DNA of 64,000 nucleotides, taken from Bacillota bacterium. Its GTDB lineage: Bacteria > Bacillota_A > Clostridia > Lachnospirales > Lachnospiraceae. This document shows, piece by piece, positions 9,381-19,060 of the stretch. Made by a program: the position numbers and the translations under genes. The number at the start of each line of letters is the position of its first letter. Positions within the stretch are counted from its first letter, which is position 1. Location: the NCBI GenBank assembly GCA_023407175.1, contig JAEYMU010000002.1, positions 1 to 64,000 on the forward strand, written 5' to 3'. Below the pieces are notes generated by a model. That model was not told the origin of the DNA. It saw only the letters and a program-made list of their open reading frames with translations, and ran no database searches.

Positions 9381-9499
9381 AAAGTATTGCGGGTTTGCAG
9401 GGGTATCGGAATATACCGTGGGGAGGAAAGAATTCCCTGAGGGGAGCAGTATGGGCCGTACTGTAACTGTGGACTTGGTCAGAGGACACCGCACACTTT
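9381..9499 (+). ncRNA. Candidate structured RNA of unknown class upstream of transaldolase
   Basis: Terminal arms AAAGT..TGCGG (9381-9392) and CCGCA.ACTTT (9489-9499) pair, enclosing hairpins GGTAT/ATACC (9402-9417) and CAGTA/TACTG (9447-9463) and a G-rich/CCC segment. TTGTCA at 9331 with TATAGG at 9355 could be a promoter. A terminal stem closing several hairpins suggests a leader or a 6S-like RNA, but no riboswitch consensus that I know fits. The remaining bases of the gap 9184-9613 are AT-rich without a gene. Confidence 0.35.
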
Positions 9500-9613
9500 G
9501 TTCTATATTGGCAAAAAAAATTATAAAGGACAGGCTATAGAATCGGATGGCAACAGTAAATTATTGTTAAAATACGGTTTTTATAGGGCCTCAGTCCCCA
9601 GGAGGTAAAGTTT

Positions 9614-10270
9614 ATGAAGCTGTTTATTGATACGGCGAATGTGGAAGAAATTAAGAAGGCCAGCGATTTAGGTGTAATCTGCGGTGTTACCACCAATCCA
9701 TCCTTAATCGCAAAAGAAGGAAGAAATTTTGTTGAAGTAATCAAGGAAATCGCAAGCATTGTTGACGGACCCATCAGCGGCGAAGTAAAAGCTACTACGA
9801 CTACTGCAGAGGGAATGATTGCCGAGGGCAGGGAAATTGCCAAGATTCATCCGAATATGGTAGTTAAGATTCCTATGACAGTGGAAGGCCTGAAGGCTAC
9901 CAAGGTACTGGCAAGTGAAGGAATCAAAACGAATGTTACTCTTATCTTTACAGCAAATCAGGCATTACTTGCGGCAAGAGCCGGAGCTACCTTTGTATCT
10001 CCCTTCGTTGGCCGTCTCGATGATATCTCTCAGATCGGCGCGGAGCTGATTCAGACAATTGCTCAAATCTTTGAAATTCATAATATTAAATCAGAAATCA
10101 TTGCTGCCAGCATCCGTAACCCGATTCATATTACGGAATGTGCACTGGCCGGTGCACATATTGCTACGGTTCCCTACAGTATAATTGAGCAATGTACAAA
10201 GCATCCGATGACAACTGCTGGTATCGAGAAATTCGTTCAGGACTATAAGGCCGTTTTCGGTGATAATTAG
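9614..10270 (+). CDS. tal: Transaldolase of the TalC/fructose-6-phosphate aldolase type
   Basis: This 218-residue Schiff-base enzyme moves a dihydroxyacetone unit between sugar phosphates in the non-oxidative pentose phosphate pathway. The proposed catalytic lysine lies in VVKIPMT, with GVTTNPSL near residue 25. Phosphate-binding positions look canonical: Arg in SPFVGRLDD and Ser plus Arg in AASIRNP. It serves as an internal reference for the two divergent transaldolases at 19630 and 21662. The start follows CAGGAGGTAAAG. A transketolase gene follows 66 bases downstream in the same direction, which fits one operon for pentose phosphate exchange. Confidence 0.93.
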   Translation: MKLFIDTANVEEIKKASDLGVICGVTTNPSLIAKEGRNFVEVIKEIASIVDGPISGEVKATTTTAEGMIAEGREIAKIHPNMVVKIPMTVEGLKATKVLASEGIKTNVTLIFTANQALLAARAGATFVSPFVGRLDDISQIGAELIQTIAQIFEIHNIKSEIIAASIRNPIHITECALAGAHIATVPYSIIEQCTKHPMTTAGIEKFVQDYKAVFGDN

Positions 10271-10336
10271 GAAGTATAAGGTGACGTACAGCGTCCCGTT
10301 ATAACGATAGAGTCTATTATTTTAGGAGGATTTATA

Positions 10337-12319
10337 ATGAGCAATCTTGATACGATGTCAGTAAATGCGATCAGGGTATTAGCGGCTGATGGTGTACAAA
10401 AAGCAAATTCCGGACATCCGGGACTTCCCCTTGGTGCGGCGGCTATGGCCTATGAGCTTTGGGCAAAGCATATGAAGCATAACCCGGCCAATCCAAAATG
10501 GCCCAACAGGGACAGATTTGTATTATCCGGCGGACATGGCTCCATGCTGTTATATTCATTATTGCATTTATTCGGATATGGACTTAAAATAGAGGATTTA
10601 CAAAGCTTTCGTCAGGATGGCTCCTTAACACCGGGACATCCCGAATATGGCCACACCGTTGGTGTAGAAGCAACAACCGGACCTCTGGGCGCAGGTATGG
10701 CGATGGCAGTGGGAATGGCAATGGGTGAGGCACATCTTGCAGCCAAATTCAATCAGGAAGGCTACTCGGTAGTAAATCATTATACCTTTGTGCTTGGCGG
10801 AGACGGATGTATGATGGAGGGTATCACCTCTGAGGCAATGTCTCTTGCAGGGACCCTTGGACTGGGTAAATTAATTGTATTATATGACAGTAATAAGATT
10901 TCCATTGAGGGAAGCACGGATATCGCTTTCACCGAGGATGTTAAGAAGCGTTTTGAAGCCTTTGGTTTTCAGACTCTGGTAGTAGAGGACGGCAATAATC
11001 TTGAGGAAATTGCTGCTGCAATCGAGGCTGCCAAAGCAGACCTGACCAGGCCTTCCATGATTACCGTTAAGACAAAGATCGGACACGGAAGCCCGAAGGA
11101 AGGAAAGGCAAGTGCACACGGCGAGCCCCTGGGAGCAGATAATGTTAAGGCTTTAAAGGAAAACCTCGGCTGGCCGGCAGACAAAGATTTCTATGTTCCT
11201 GAGGAAGTATATGCAAATTATAAGGAGCTTGCAGCCGCGGGTGCCAAGGTAGAGGAAGCCTGGAATAAATTATTTGCTGATTATGCAAAGGCATATCCTG
11301 AGCTTAAGACCTTATGGGATCAGTACCATGACGTGGACGCAGGCAAGGCTCTCCTTGATAATGATGATTTCTGGGCATTTGCGGACAAGCCGGAGGCTAC
11401 CAGAAACCTCTCTGGAATTACTTTGAATAAGATTAAGAATTACCTGCCGAATGTAATCGGCGGAGCAGCAGATCTTGCCCCTTCCACGAAGACCTATATG
11501 AATGATATGGGTGATTTCTCGAAGGATAACTATGCAGGCCGCAACCTTCACTTTGGTGTAAGGGAGTTGGCTATGGCGGCTGTTGGTAACGGATTGGCGC
11601 TTCACGGCGGACTTCGTGCCTATGTATCCACCTTCTTTGTATTCAGTGATTATGTAAAGCCAATGGCAAGACTTTCCGCTTTGATGGGACTGCCGTTAAC
11701 CTTTGTACTCACCCATGACAGTATCGGAGTAGGTGAGGACGGACCGACCCACGAACCGATCGAACAGCTTGCAATGCTTCGTGCCATGCCGAACTTTACC
11801 GTATTCAGACCGGCAGATGCTACCGAGTGTACCGCTGCCTGGTATTATGCAATTACTTCAACAAAGACACCTACGGCGCTGGTACTTACCCGCCAGAATC
11901 TTCCCCAGCTGCCCGGCTCCTCCAAGGAGGCCTTAAAGGGCGGATATATTGTATCACCTTCCAAGAAGGAGGTTCCGGACGCAATCATTCTGGCAAGCGG
12001 TTCAGAGGTAGAGCTTGGAGTCAATGCCCAGGCAGAGCTTGCGAAGGAAGGTGTGGATGTCAGAGTAGTAAGCTTCCCTTCACTGGATTTGTTTGAAGCT
12101 CAATCCACTGAATATAAGGAGAGTATTCTGCCAAAGAGTGTAAGGGCCAGAGTTGCCGTGGAAGCAGCCATTGATTTTGGCTGGGGCAAATATGTCGGTC
12201 TCGATGGAACAACGGTGACAATGAAGGGCTTTGGTGCTTCCGCACCGGCCGGCCTTCTCTTTAAGAAATTCGGATTTACCACAGAAAATGTAGTAAACGC
12301 GGTTAAGAGCGTATTATAA
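10337..12319 (+). CDS. tkt: Transketolase
   Basis: This full-length 660-residue thiamine diphosphate enzyme transfers a two-carbon ketol unit between sugar phosphates. Visible features are [38 protein letters not shown], the GDGCMMEG cofactor motif with downstream Asn, and the pyrimidine-domain [12 protein letters not shown] with its catalytic glutamate. A C-terminal transketolase domain completes it. The ribosome site TAGGAGG precedes ATG at 10337. It sits in an operon with the transaldolase upstream and is closed by a strong terminator. It is the housekeeping enzyme, in contrast to the split transketolase at 17184-18958. Confidence 0.97.
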   Translation: MSNLDTMSVNAIRVLAADGVQKANSGHPGLPLGAAAMAYELWAKHMKHNPANPKWPNRDRFVLSGGHGSMLLYSLLHLFGYGLKIEDLQSFRQDGSLTPGHPEYGHTVGVEATTGPLGAGMAMAVGMAMGEAHLAAKFNQEGYSVVNHYTFVLGGDGCMMEGITSEAMSLAGTLGLGKLIVLYDSNKISIEGSTDIAFTEDVKKRFEAFGFQTLVVEDGNNLEEIAAAIEAAKADLTRPSMITVKTKIGHGSPKEGKASAHGEPLGADNVKALKENLGWPADKDFYVPEEVYANYKELAAAGAKVEEAWNKLFADYAKAYPELKTLWDQYHDVDAGKALLDNDDFWAFADKPEATRNLSGITLNKIKNYLPNVIGGAADLAPSTKTYMNDMGDFSKDNYAGRNLHFGVRELAMAAVGNGLALHGGLRAYVSTFFVFSDYVKPMARLSALMGLPLTFVLTHDSIGVGEDGPTHEPIEQLAMLRAMPNFTVFRPADATECTAAWYYAITSTKTPTALVLTRQNLPQLPGSSKEALKGGYIVSPSKKEVPDAIILASGSEVELGVNAQAELAKEGVDVRVVSFPSLDLFEAQSTEYKESILPKSVRARVAVEAAIDFGWGKYVGLDGTTVTMKGFGASAPAGLLFKKFGFTTENVVNAVKSVL

Positions 12320-12335
12320 TTATTAATGTTGCTTT

Positions 12336-12369
12336 GGCTGTCACATCTATGGATGTGACAGCCATTTTG
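12336..12369 (+). terminator. Intrinsic terminator after transketolase
   Basis: A perfect 12-bp stem GGCTGTCACATC/GATGTGACAGCC with loop TATG is followed by ATTTTGTATTT. It separates the transketolase gene from the convergent malic enzyme gene. Confidence 0.88.
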
Positions 12370-12397
12370 TATTTCCAGCAATAAAACGGACGGACCA

Positions 12398-13570
12398 TTA
12401 AATCCTTGCGACTCCTGTCTGGCGTGCGGCCTCTGCAACAGCGGCGGCGACGGTGGTCCCGATCCGCTTATCAAAGGCGAAGGGGAGAATGTATTCGTCA
12501 CTTAGCTCCTCCTCTGATACCAGGCCGGCAATTGCATAGGAGGCGGCCAGCTTCATTTCTTCATTGATGGTTGTAGCACGGCAGTCAAGGGCACCGCGGA
12601 AAATTCCCGGAAATGCAAGCACGTTGTTAATCTGGTTGGGAAAATCCGAGCGTCCCGTTCCTACGACATAGGCACCGGCAGCCTTTGCAAGATCGGGCAT
12701 GATCTCCGGTACGGGATTGGCCATGGCAAAAACAATGGGCTTTGCTGCCATGGAGCTGATCATTTCAGGGGAAACAATACCCGGGGCAGAAACACCGATG
12801 AAAACATCTGCTCCCTTCATGGCATCTGCAAGGCTGCCTTTTTTATGCTCTCTATTCGTTATCAGTGACATTTCAGCCTGGGCGGGATTCAGCTCCGTCA
12901 TTCCCTCACAGATAATACCAAAGCGGTCAACCAGAGTGAGGTTCTTCAGGCCGAGATTTAGCAGATGCTTTGCGATGGCAATTCCTGCTGAGCCGGCACC
13001 GTTGATGACGGCTCTTATGGTACCGATTTCTTTTTGCGCAACCCGGAGGGCATTGAGCAGGGCAGCGGAGACTACAATTGCTGTTCCGTGCTGGTCATCA
13101 TGAAAAACCGGAATATCGCAAAGCTCCTTTAGTCTGCGCTCTACCTCAAAGCACCGGGGAGCCGAGATGTCCTCCAGATTGATGCCGCCGAAGCTCCCCG
13201 AGATAAGATAAATGGAGCGGACTAATTCATCCACATCCTTTGTACGCAGGCAGATAGGAAAAGCATCCACTCCCGCAAATTCCTTGAATAAAGCGCATTT
13301 ACCCTCCATAACCGGCATTCCCGCCTCCGGACCGATATCTCCGAGGCCTAGCACTGCGGTACCGTCTGTGATAACTGCCACCAGGTTGCTTCGTCTTGTC
13401 AGCTCAAAGGATTTGTTATAGTCCTTATTGATTTCCAGACAGGGTTCGGCAACTCCGGGGGTATATGCAAGGGTTAAGTCCTCCCTGGAATTTATGGGGA
13501 CGCGGGAAATTACTTCAATTTTGCCCCTCCATTCATAATGCTTATTCAGAGACTGTTGTCTTATATCCAT
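12398..13570 (-). CDS. NAD(P)-dependent malic enzyme
   Basis: This 390-residue short-form malic enzyme converts malate to pyruvate and CO2 with reduction of NAD(P). Motifs include [13 protein letters not shown] near residue 35, [12 protein letters not shown], the metal-binding [11 protein letters not shown], and the nucleotide fold [11 protein letters not shown]. The start has GGAGGATAA upstream. It lies 106 bases downstream of the LDH2-type dehydrogenase on the same strand, so both are probably one operon under the promoter and leader at 14869-14969. The pairing suggests malate interconversion coupled to redox balance. Confidence 0.93.
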   Translation of the reverse strand: MDIRQQSLNKHYEWRGKIEVISRVPINSREDLTLAYTPGVAEPCLEINKDYNKSFELTRRSNLVAVITDGTAVLGLGDIGPEAGMPVMEGKCALFKEFAGVDAFPICLRTKDVDELVRSIYLISGSFGGINLEDISAPRCFEVERRLKELCDIPVFHDDQHGTAIVVSAALLNALRVAQKEIGTIRAVINGAGSAGIAIAKHLLNLGLKNLTLVDRFGIICEGMTELNPAQAEMSLITNREHKKGSLADAMKGADVFIGVSAPGIVSPEMISSMAAKPIVFAMANPVPEIMPDLAKAAGAYVVGTGRSDFPNQINNVLAFPGIFRGALDCRATTINEEMKLAASYAIAGLVSEEELSDEYILPFAFDKRIGTTVAAAVAEAARQTGVARI

Positions 13571-13676
13571 AATAAGTTATCCTCCATGCTGTCCTTAATA
13601 CAGCTCAAATTTTGAATGAAAGCTCATTCGTTTGTAATAGCGTATGTCTATAACAGGTCAGAGACTGCGGGATTTT

Positions 13677-14789
13677 TTATTCAAAGGGGAACCGGTACTG
13701 GGTCAAGCCCAATTCATCCCTTATTTTAATCATTTCCTTTTGTACGGCATCATTGATGGGAACACCGCTGTCCTTTCTTTCAAGCCATACCAGGTATTCC
13801 TTTTCTCCGGCGGTATAGATACGGTCTTCACCCGGCGCCTTTACGGAGCCTCGAAGGTCACGCAGGATATCACCGCAGGTTTTCTGAAAGGAATCCAGAC
13901 CAAGGAAGGCTTCCGTATCAATCGCAATAAAGAAATGTCCGAGATGGAAGGGAACCTTTTCTCCGTTTGCTCCGATGCCGGTCAAAGCACGCAGGAAATT
14001 GCCCTGCTGAAGGGCTGCTGACAGAATTTCAACTACAGTGGCATAGCCGTAGCCCTTAAAGCCGGCGAGCTCTTCTCCGATGCCGCCGAGGGGAGCAAGT
14101 GCAGCATCACCGGTATTTAAATCCTTTAATATCTGATCGGAATCTGTCTTGGCATTTCCGTCACGCCCGATTACCATACCGGCCGGGGTTGGTTTGCCAA
14201 TGCGGGAATAGTATTCAATGCGTCCGCGCTGTGTGATGGAGGTAGCACAATCCAGTACAAAGGGGAAATCCTCATCCGTAGGCATACCGAAAGTAAGGGG
14301 ATTGGTACCGAGCATATTTTCTACGCCAAAGGTAGGTGCTATAGAGGGTCTTGCATTTGTTCCGGTAATACCGATACAACCGGCCTTTGTTGCCATGGTT
14401 GCATAATAACCGGCAATTCCGTAATGGGTGGAATTTCTTGCCACAACCATACCCATACCATACTTCTTTGCCTTTTCGATAGCCATATTCATGGATTTTA
14501 CTCCGATTACCTGGCCCATTCCGTCATGTCCGTCCACAACAGCAGTGGTAGCGGTTTCCTTAATGATCTCAAATTCGGTGGTGGGCTTTTGGATTCCTGC
14601 CTTAATGCGGTCAAGATAGATTGGCTTAAAGCGGTTAACACCATGGGATTCAATTCCCCGACGATCAGATTCCAGTAAAACATCGGTACATATTTTTGCG
14701 TCCTCCTCCGGAATTCCATAGCCCTTGAAGGCATCAGTTACGAAATTCGTTAAAGTTGTCCAGTCTACTACGTTTGTTTTTGTACTCAT
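13677..14789 (-). CDS. LDH2/MDH2-family 2-hydroxyacid dehydrogenase
   Basis: This 370-residue NAD(P)-dependent oxidoreductase belongs to the malate/L-lactate/L-sulfolactate dehydrogenase family. Family hallmarks are DRRGIESHGVNRF near the N terminus, the STHYGIAGYYA segment with the catalytic-region histidine, and GTNPLTFGMP. AAGGAGGT stands before the start. It is the first gene after the leader terminator and precedes malic enzyme, which favours malate. A role on sulfolactate cannot be excluded, because family member ComC does this and a sulfosugar region starts nearby. Substrate is not determined by sequence alone. Confidence 0.85.
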   Translation of the reverse strand: MSTKTNVVDWTTLTNFVTDAFKGYGIPEEDAKICTDVLLESDRRGIESHGVNRFKPIYLDRIKAGIQKPTTEFEIIKETATTAVVDGHDGMGQVIGVKSMNMAIEKAKKYGMGMVVARNSTHYGIAGYYATMATKAGCIGITGTNARPSIAPTFGVENMLGTNPLTFGMPTDEDFPFVLDCATSITQRGRIEYYSRIGKPTPAGMVIGRDGNAKTDSDQILKDLNTGDAALAPLGGIGEELAGFKGYGYATVVEILSAALQQGNFLRALTGIGANGEKVPFHLGHFFIAIDTEAFLGLDSFQKTCGDILRDLRGSVKAPGEDRIYTAGEKEYLVWLERKDSGVPINDAVQKEMIKIRDELGLTQYRFPFE

Positions 14790-14868
14790 TTAAGAGACCT
14801 CCTTGATTTGTTAGTACAGCAATTATTTAGGAAATGCCGTACAAGATGGGTGGTTACATTGTGGACAA

Positions 14869-14906
14869 TAAAAAAAGCGACACCAAACCAATATAGGCAG
14901 TCGCTT
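14869..14906 (-). terminator. Leader terminator (candidate attenuator) before the LDH2/malic enzyme operon
   Basis: On the minus strand AAGCGAC/GTCGCTT forms a 7-bp stem followed by seven T residues. It ends a leader of about 65 bases that begins near 14934. The alternative pairing CAGT/ACTG, using bases just 5' of and within the first arm, would exclude the terminator. This suggests conditional readthrough. Confidence 0.65.
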
Positions 14907-14940
14907 ATCTCTCCATCACTGAGCATCTGTTTACAATTGC

Positions 14941-14969
14941 ATTATATCTAAGCCCTTGGAAAAAGTCAA
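14941..14969 (-). promoter_or_regulatory. Sigma-A promoter of the LDH2/malic enzyme operon
   Basis: On the minus strand TTGACT (14964-14969) and TATAAT (14941-14946) are spaced by 17 bases. The predicted start is near 14934, just upstream of the leader terminator. Confidence 0.75.
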
Positions 14970-15024
14970 CATCTTTTTTGCTAATTTAGCAGAATTAATT
15001 AAAACTTAAAATTATTTCAATGCA

Positions 15025-15600
15025 CTACATAAACCAAACCTCTTCCCTTGTTGTGGATACGGCTATGGCACCGGCCTTCAAGGCGTTGATAACATCCGAC
15101 TTGTCCATGATAAGGCCGCCGGCAATTAAGGGGGTGTCTATTTCCCTGCATAATATGCTGATAATCTTATACAGACTGCCGGGCAATATCTCGATAACAT
15201 CCGGATTATTAGTCAAAGCCTGCTTCTTTAGGTTGTCATAGGCCAGGGAGTCAATGAGGAAAAAGCGCTGGATGGTAAACAGGGATAATTCCTTTGCCCG
15301 TTTGATCAGAGCGGGCTTGGTGGAGATAATCCCGTCCGCCTTTGTATATTGGCGGATATAGTCTACAGCCACCTCCTTACTGCCAAGGCCTCCAATTAAG
15401 TCAATGTGGACAATGGCATATTTGCCGGCTTCCTTAATGCGGTTTACAATGCCTGCAAGGTTACACAGGTCGCCAAAAAGGACAAAGACGATCCGGCATT
15501 CAGTCTTGGCGCATTTGTCAAGTCCCTCAAAATTCTTGACGGCGGCAATAATCGGGCACTCCTCTGTGCTTTGCAGTATTTTATCTATCGATAAGTCCAT
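15025..15600 (-). CDS. glpP: Glycerol-3-phosphate-responsive antiterminator GlpP
   Basis: This 191-residue protein matches the GlpP family, an RNA-binding regulator that on binding glycerol 3-phosphate prevents termination in leaders of glycerol genes. Recognisable segments are CPIIAAVKN, IVFVLFGDLCNL, VHIDLIGGL and the C-terminal PLIAGGLI and GAIAVSTT, which resemble a phosphate-binding TIM barrel. The start follows ACGAGGTAAATGA. It is divergent from the sulfosugar operon starting at 16039 and upstream of the attenuated LDH2 operon. Glycerol kinase lies at 32746. No glpF or glpD is present in the window. Confidence 0.9.
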   Translation of the reverse strand: MDLSIDKILQSTEECPIIAAVKNFEGLDKCAKTECRIVFVLFGDLCNLAGIVNRIKEAGKYAIVHIDLIGGLGSKEVAVDYIRQYTKADGIISTKPALIKRAKELSLFTIQRFFLIDSLAYDNLKKQALTNNPDVIEILPGSLYKIISILCREIDTPLIAGGLIMDKSDVINALKAGAIAVSTTREEVWFM

Positions 15601-15652
15601 TCATTTACCTCGTTTCTATCGTTGAGAACTCTGGTTAATTTGAAAATGATGT

Positions 15653-15670
15653 ACTAGTTAAACTAGTTAA
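15653..15670. repeat. Two tandem copies of ACTAGTTAA upstream of glpP
   Basis: Positions 15653-15661 and 15662-15670 are identical 9-base units. They lie about 60 bases upstream of the glpP start and might be a protein-binding site. The rest of 15671-15857 is AT-rich without a gene. Confidence 0.35.
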
Positions 15671-15857
15671 GAATATCCTTCCGTTAATATGGCAGGCAGA
15701 TTACTAGGATTCATTTCTTAATATAAGAAACAGAAATATCTCTTGTCATTTACTATTTTCCCTGAATGTCCGCAGAAGCCGGTTAATATCCCTTCTGCAA
15801 TATTAGTATATCACAAAGGTACTGATTTTACTATAAATAATAAGAGTGAATCAATTA

Positions 15858-15872
15858 ATTAAAAGATTTAAT
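15858..15872. promoter_or_regulatory. Operator-like palindrome, site 1 (ATTAAA-AGA-TTTAAT)
   Basis: A perfect 6-bp inverted repeat with a 3-base spacer lies 10 bases upstream of the -35 of the 16039 operon. The same motif recurs at 27281-27295 (perfect) and 26835-26849 (one mismatch). Position upstream of -35 would suit activation or looping. Confidence 0.6.
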
Positions 15873-15881
15873 AAAAATGTA

Positions 15882-15910
15882 TTGACACGGTAAGAACAGG
15901 GGCATATAAT
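15882..15910 (+). promoter_or_regulatory. Consensus promoter of the sulfosugar operon
   Basis: TTGACA (15882-15887) and TATAAT (15905-15910) are both perfect and 17 bases apart. Such a strong core promoter before a catabolic operon implies tight repression. Confidence 0.85.
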
Positions 15911-15930
15911 AGTCAATATAGAAGGAAAAG

Positions 15931-15946
15931 CGTATCAATCAATACG
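15931..15946. promoter_or_regulatory. Second operator-like palindrome CGTAT-N6-ATACG
   Basis: CGTAT at 15931 and ATACG at 15942 form an inverted repeat about 14 to 30 bases past the predicted transcription start, a typical place for a roadblock repressor. I found no second copy near the other operon. Confidence 0.45.
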
Positions 15947-16038
15947 TTTTATGCAGTAACTTTAAAAATGAGTTAAATATATTAATTAAAAAGTCGCAGC
16001 ATAAAAACCAAGCAAATTCGGGAAAAAAGGAGAATCAG

Positions 16039-17160
16039 ATGGTGAAAGAATTTAACTATTTTATGCCGGTAAAAGTTTGCTTTGGCACGGGATTATCAAA
16101 AAGGGTCAGTCAGTACATCAAGGGTAAAAGAGTTTTAATTATATCAGATCCTTTTTTGTATCAATCCGGCGTGGCAAGACAAATCGGTGATTGCATGACG
16201 GATAAGGAGGTAGGGTATTTCAGCGAGGTCGAACCGAATCCTTCCTGTGAAAGTGTGGATAAAGCGGCCGGACTTGCCAGAAGTATGAATGCGGAGTGCA
16301 TCATTGGTCTGGGAGGCGGAAGTGCTCTTGATGTCTCTAAAATGGTTTCCTGTCTGGTTACCAATGAAGGAAGTATCTATGATTATTACAGCGGCGGATG
16401 CAGAAGCCTTAGCCCGCGCAGTACCGTCCTGATCTGTATTCCGACTACGGCAGGAACCGGAAGCGAGGTAACAAATGTCGGTGTTTATACAAATAAAAAG
16501 GCCGGAATTAAGATGCCGATGGTTACCAATGAATTCTGGCCAGATTATGCGGTGATTGATCCGGAGCTTACCTATACACTGCCGGCTCCGATTACGGCAT
16601 CTACGGGTATGGATGCTTTCTGCCATGCAATTGAGGCATATTGGAATAAGGCTTCACAGCCCATGTGCGATTATCTTGCCATGGGTGCGATGAAGGAAAT
16701 ACTTGAGCATATTTTAACGGCATATAAGGAGCCCGGAAATATACAGGCCAGAGCAGCTATGATAGAGGCAAGCCTGTGTGCTGGAGTGGCCTTCAGTCAG
16801 ACCCGAACTACAGGAATTCATGCAATCAGTTTCCCTCTGACCACTGAGTTTGGTGCGAACCATGGGACAGCCTGTGCCATTACACTCCCGGCCTTTATCA
16901 GGCTTAGCAGGCAGCAGGCAGAGGATAAAATGTTAAGACTGGCAGCGTATCTGGGGTATGCCTCCATTGAAGAGCTGGCAGATGCAGTAGAGGCGCTGAT
17001 GAAAAGCATGGGAATGCCGGTTCGTCTTCATGAAATCGGGGTAAAGGAAGCTGATCTGGCACATATTACGCAGGTCGGGCTGAATGCGGCTATTATCCAT
17101 CTGACCCCGGCGCAGATGAATGAAACCTCTGTTTATGAGCTGCTTAAGTCAATTCTATAA
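16039..17160 (+). CDS. Iron-containing alcohol dehydrogenase, proposed sulfolactaldehyde reductase
   Basis: This 373-residue group III alcohol dehydrogenase has the nucleotide motif [10 protein letters not shown] near residue 95 and metal ligands in [22 protein letters not shown] and [11 protein letters not shown]. Start follows AAAAGGAGAATCAG. It is first in an operon with split transketolase, RpiB-like isomerase, transaldolases, sugar isomerase and exporter. In sulfosugar fermentation an aldehyde, 3-sulfolactaldehyde, must be reduced to dihydroxypropanesulfonate to regenerate NAD+. Precedent exists for this family acting on sulfonate aldehydes (SarD on sulfoacetaldehyde). The family call is firm; the substrate is inferred from context. 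Confidence 0.8.
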   Translation: MVKEFNYFMPVKVCFGTGLSKRVSQYIKGKRVLIISDPFLYQSGVARQIGDCMTDKEVGYFSEVEPNPSCESVDKAAGLARSMNAECIIGLGGGSALDVSKMVSCLVTNEGSIYDYYSGGCRSLSPRSTVLICIPTTAGTGSEVTNVGVYTNKKAGIKMPMVTNEFWPDYAVIDPELTYTLPAPITASTGMDAFCHAIEAYWNKASQPMCDYLAMGAMKEILEHILTAYKEPGNIQARAAMIEASLCAGVAFSQTRTTGIHAISFPLTTEFGANHGTACAITLPAFIRLSRQQAEDKMLRLAAYLGYASIEELADAVEALMKSMGMPVRLHEIGVKEADLAHITQVGLNAAIIHLTPAQMNETSVYELLKSIL

Positions 17161-17183
17161 ATGAGCGTAAGGAGTGAGGATAC

Positions 17184-18014
17184 ATGACTAAGACAATAGA
17201 AATGCTGGAGGAGAAAGCAAAGGAAATTAGAAAGCTTACCCTTCGCTCCATTGGAAAGCTTGGGGTAGGACATATCGGAGGGGCATTATCGCTCTGCGAG
17301 GTGCTGTCCGTATTATATTTTGAGGTGATGAATATTGACCCGTCGAGGCCTGATATGGAAAACAGGGACAGGTTGGTGCTGTCCAAGGGACATGGGGGCC
17401 CGGCTCTTTATGCGGCCCTGGCACTCAAGGGTTATCTGCCGGTTGAGGAGCTGGATACATTAAATCAGCCGAACACACATCTGCCGAGCCACTGTGACCG
17501 CAGACTGACAAGGGGCATTGATATGTCAACCGGTTCCCTGGGGCAGGGCTTTTCTGCAGCAACAGGTATGGCCGTTGCTGCTAAGCTGGATAAAAGAGAT
17601 TTGTACATCTATACCATCATCGGAGACGGAGAATCACAGGAGGGACAGATCTGGGAGGCTGCCATGTGCGCAGGCAGCAGAAGGCTGGATAATCTGATTG
17701 CCTTTACGGATTACAATAAAATGCAGATTGATGGGGTAATTGAGGACATCAACGGACTGGAGCCTCTGGATAAAAAATGGGAGGCCTTCGGCTGGCATGT
17801 TCAGTCCGTGGATGGTCACGATATCAGGCAGATTTTATATGCGATTGATAATGCAAAAAAATATAAGGGAAAGCCAAGCATGATTTTGCTCAACACAATT
17901 AAGGGCAAGGGCGGATATTTTTGTGAAAATATGGTTGCCTCGCATAATATGGCAATTACCGAGGATATGTGGAAAAAAGCAATTGCAATACTGGATGGCA
18001 AGGAGGAGGTCTGA
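17184..18014 (+). CDS. Transketolase N-terminal subunit (SqwG-like candidate)
   Basis: This 276-residue protein carries the thiamine diphosphate-binding half of a split transketolase. Visible are GKLGVGHIGGALSLCEVLSVLYF, DRLVLSKGHGGPALY, STGSLGQGFSAATG and GDGESQEGQIWEA with the downstream DYNKMQIDG. Its stop overlaps the start of the C-terminal subunit by one base, so both are made together. In the sulfo-transketolase route such a pair takes ketol units off 6-deoxy-6-sulfofructose and then off sulfoerythrulose. A housekeeping full-length transketolase is already encoded at 10337, which supports a specialised role. RBS GGAGTGAGG lies upstream. Confidence 0.88.
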   Translation: MTKTIEMLEEKAKEIRKLTLRSIGKLGVGHIGGALSLCEVLSVLYFEVMNIDPSRPDMENRDRLVLSKGHGGPALYAALALKGYLPVEELDTLNQPNTHLPSHCDRRLTRGIDMSTGSLGQGFSAATGMAVAAKLDKRDLYIYTIIGDGESQEGQIWEAAMCAGSRRLDNLIAFTDYNKMQIDGVIEDINGLEPLDKKWEAFGWHVQSVDGHDIRQILYAIDNAKKYKGKPSMILLNTIKGKGGYFCENMVASHNMAITEDMWKKAIAILDGKEEV

Positions 18015-18958
18015 TGCAGCTGGAGGACAGATGGTTAAGAGAAACTTATGTTGATCTGCTGATTGAGTATGCAGGCAAGGATGACAGGCTTGTTATTGTG
18101 GAAGCAGATCTTATGAAAGCGGCGGGAACTACCCGGTTTGCCCAGACTTTTCCCGAAAAGACAGTGAATGTCGGTATTCAGGAGGCGAATATGATCGGCG
18201 TGGCAGCAGGCATGTCCGCCATGGGGAAAATACCCTTCACCCATACCTTTACCCCCTTTTCCACTAGACGCGTCTGCGACCAGGTTACCCTGTCGGTGGC
18301 TTATGCGGGCCTGAATGTCAAGATTATGGGTAGCGATCCCGGAGTAACGGCGGAATTAAACGGCGGCACCCATATGAGTATGGAGGATGTTGCGATTATG
18401 CGCAATATACCGGGCATGGTCATCTATGAGCCGGTGGACAGCGCTCAGCTTAGAAAAGCATTTCCCCAGATACTTAAACATTACGGCCCGGTTTATATCC
18501 GTTTGCTTCGAAGGAGTGCAGTCCGGGTATATGAGGAGGATTGTCCCTTCGAGCTTGGGAAGGGGAATATACTTAGAGAGGGCAGAGATATTACAATCCT
18601 TGCCAGCGGAATTATGACGGCGGAAGCACTGATGGCGGGGGAAGCGCTAAGGGATAAGGGAATTCATGCAGAGGTTATTGATATCCACACCATTAAGCCG
18701 CTGGATGAGGAATTGATTTTACGAAGCGCCAGAAAGACCGGGGCGGTAGTTACCGCCGAAAACCATTCCATCCTGAACGGACTGGGAGGTGCAGTTTGTG
18801 AGTATTTGAGCGGAGTTTACCCGGTTCCGGTGAAACGTGTCGGTGTAAGGGACCATTTTGGCGAGGTTGGCCTTACACCGTTTTTGAAGCAAAAATACGG
18901 TCTGACCGCCGCCGCCATTACGGAAGCCGCCATTGAGGCTATTTCCATGAAGGGATAG
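18014..18958 (+). CDS. Transketolase C-terminal subunit (SqwH-like candidate)
   Basis: This 314-residue protein holds the pyrimidine-binding and C-terminal domains of split transketolase. The glutamate in VGIQEANMIGVAAGM is the expected cofactor-activating residue, and TPFSTRRVCDQVTLSVAYA and GSDPGVTAELNGGTHMSMED match the family. The ATG at 18014 overlaps the upstream TGA and has AGGAGGAGGT before it; an in-frame ATG at 17969 inside the upstream gene is less likely. Together with the 17184 product it should form a heterotetramer. The sulfosugar substrate is inferred from neighbours. Confidence 0.88.
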   Translation: MQLEDRWLRETYVDLLIEYAGKDDRLVIVEADLMKAAGTTRFAQTFPEKTVNVGIQEANMIGVAAGMSAMGKIPFTHTFTPFSTRRVCDQVTLSVAYAGLNVKIMGSDPGVTAELNGGTHMSMEDVAIMRNIPGMVIYEPVDSAQLRKAFPQILKHYGPVYIRLLRRSAVRVYEEDCPFELGKGNILREGRDITILASGIMTAEALMAGEALRDKGIHAEVIDIHTIKPLDEELILRSARKTGAVVTAENHSILNGLGGAVCEYLSGVYPVPVKRVGVRDHFGEVGLTPFLKQKYGLTAAAITEAAIEAISMKG

Positions 18959-19060
18959 AGGCGAGAGGAGAACAGGCTTGTGCCCGCGCTGCATTCACAA
19001 GCATACGATGTGCAGGGTTCTGTTAACAGGATAGCAGGCAGTGCAGAAATGGAGGCAACT

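Noticed and set aside
9381..9499. Firm assignment as 6S RNA
   Set aside because: A terminal stem alone is not diagnostic; I could not show the central bubble pattern, so it is kept only as an unnamed candidate.
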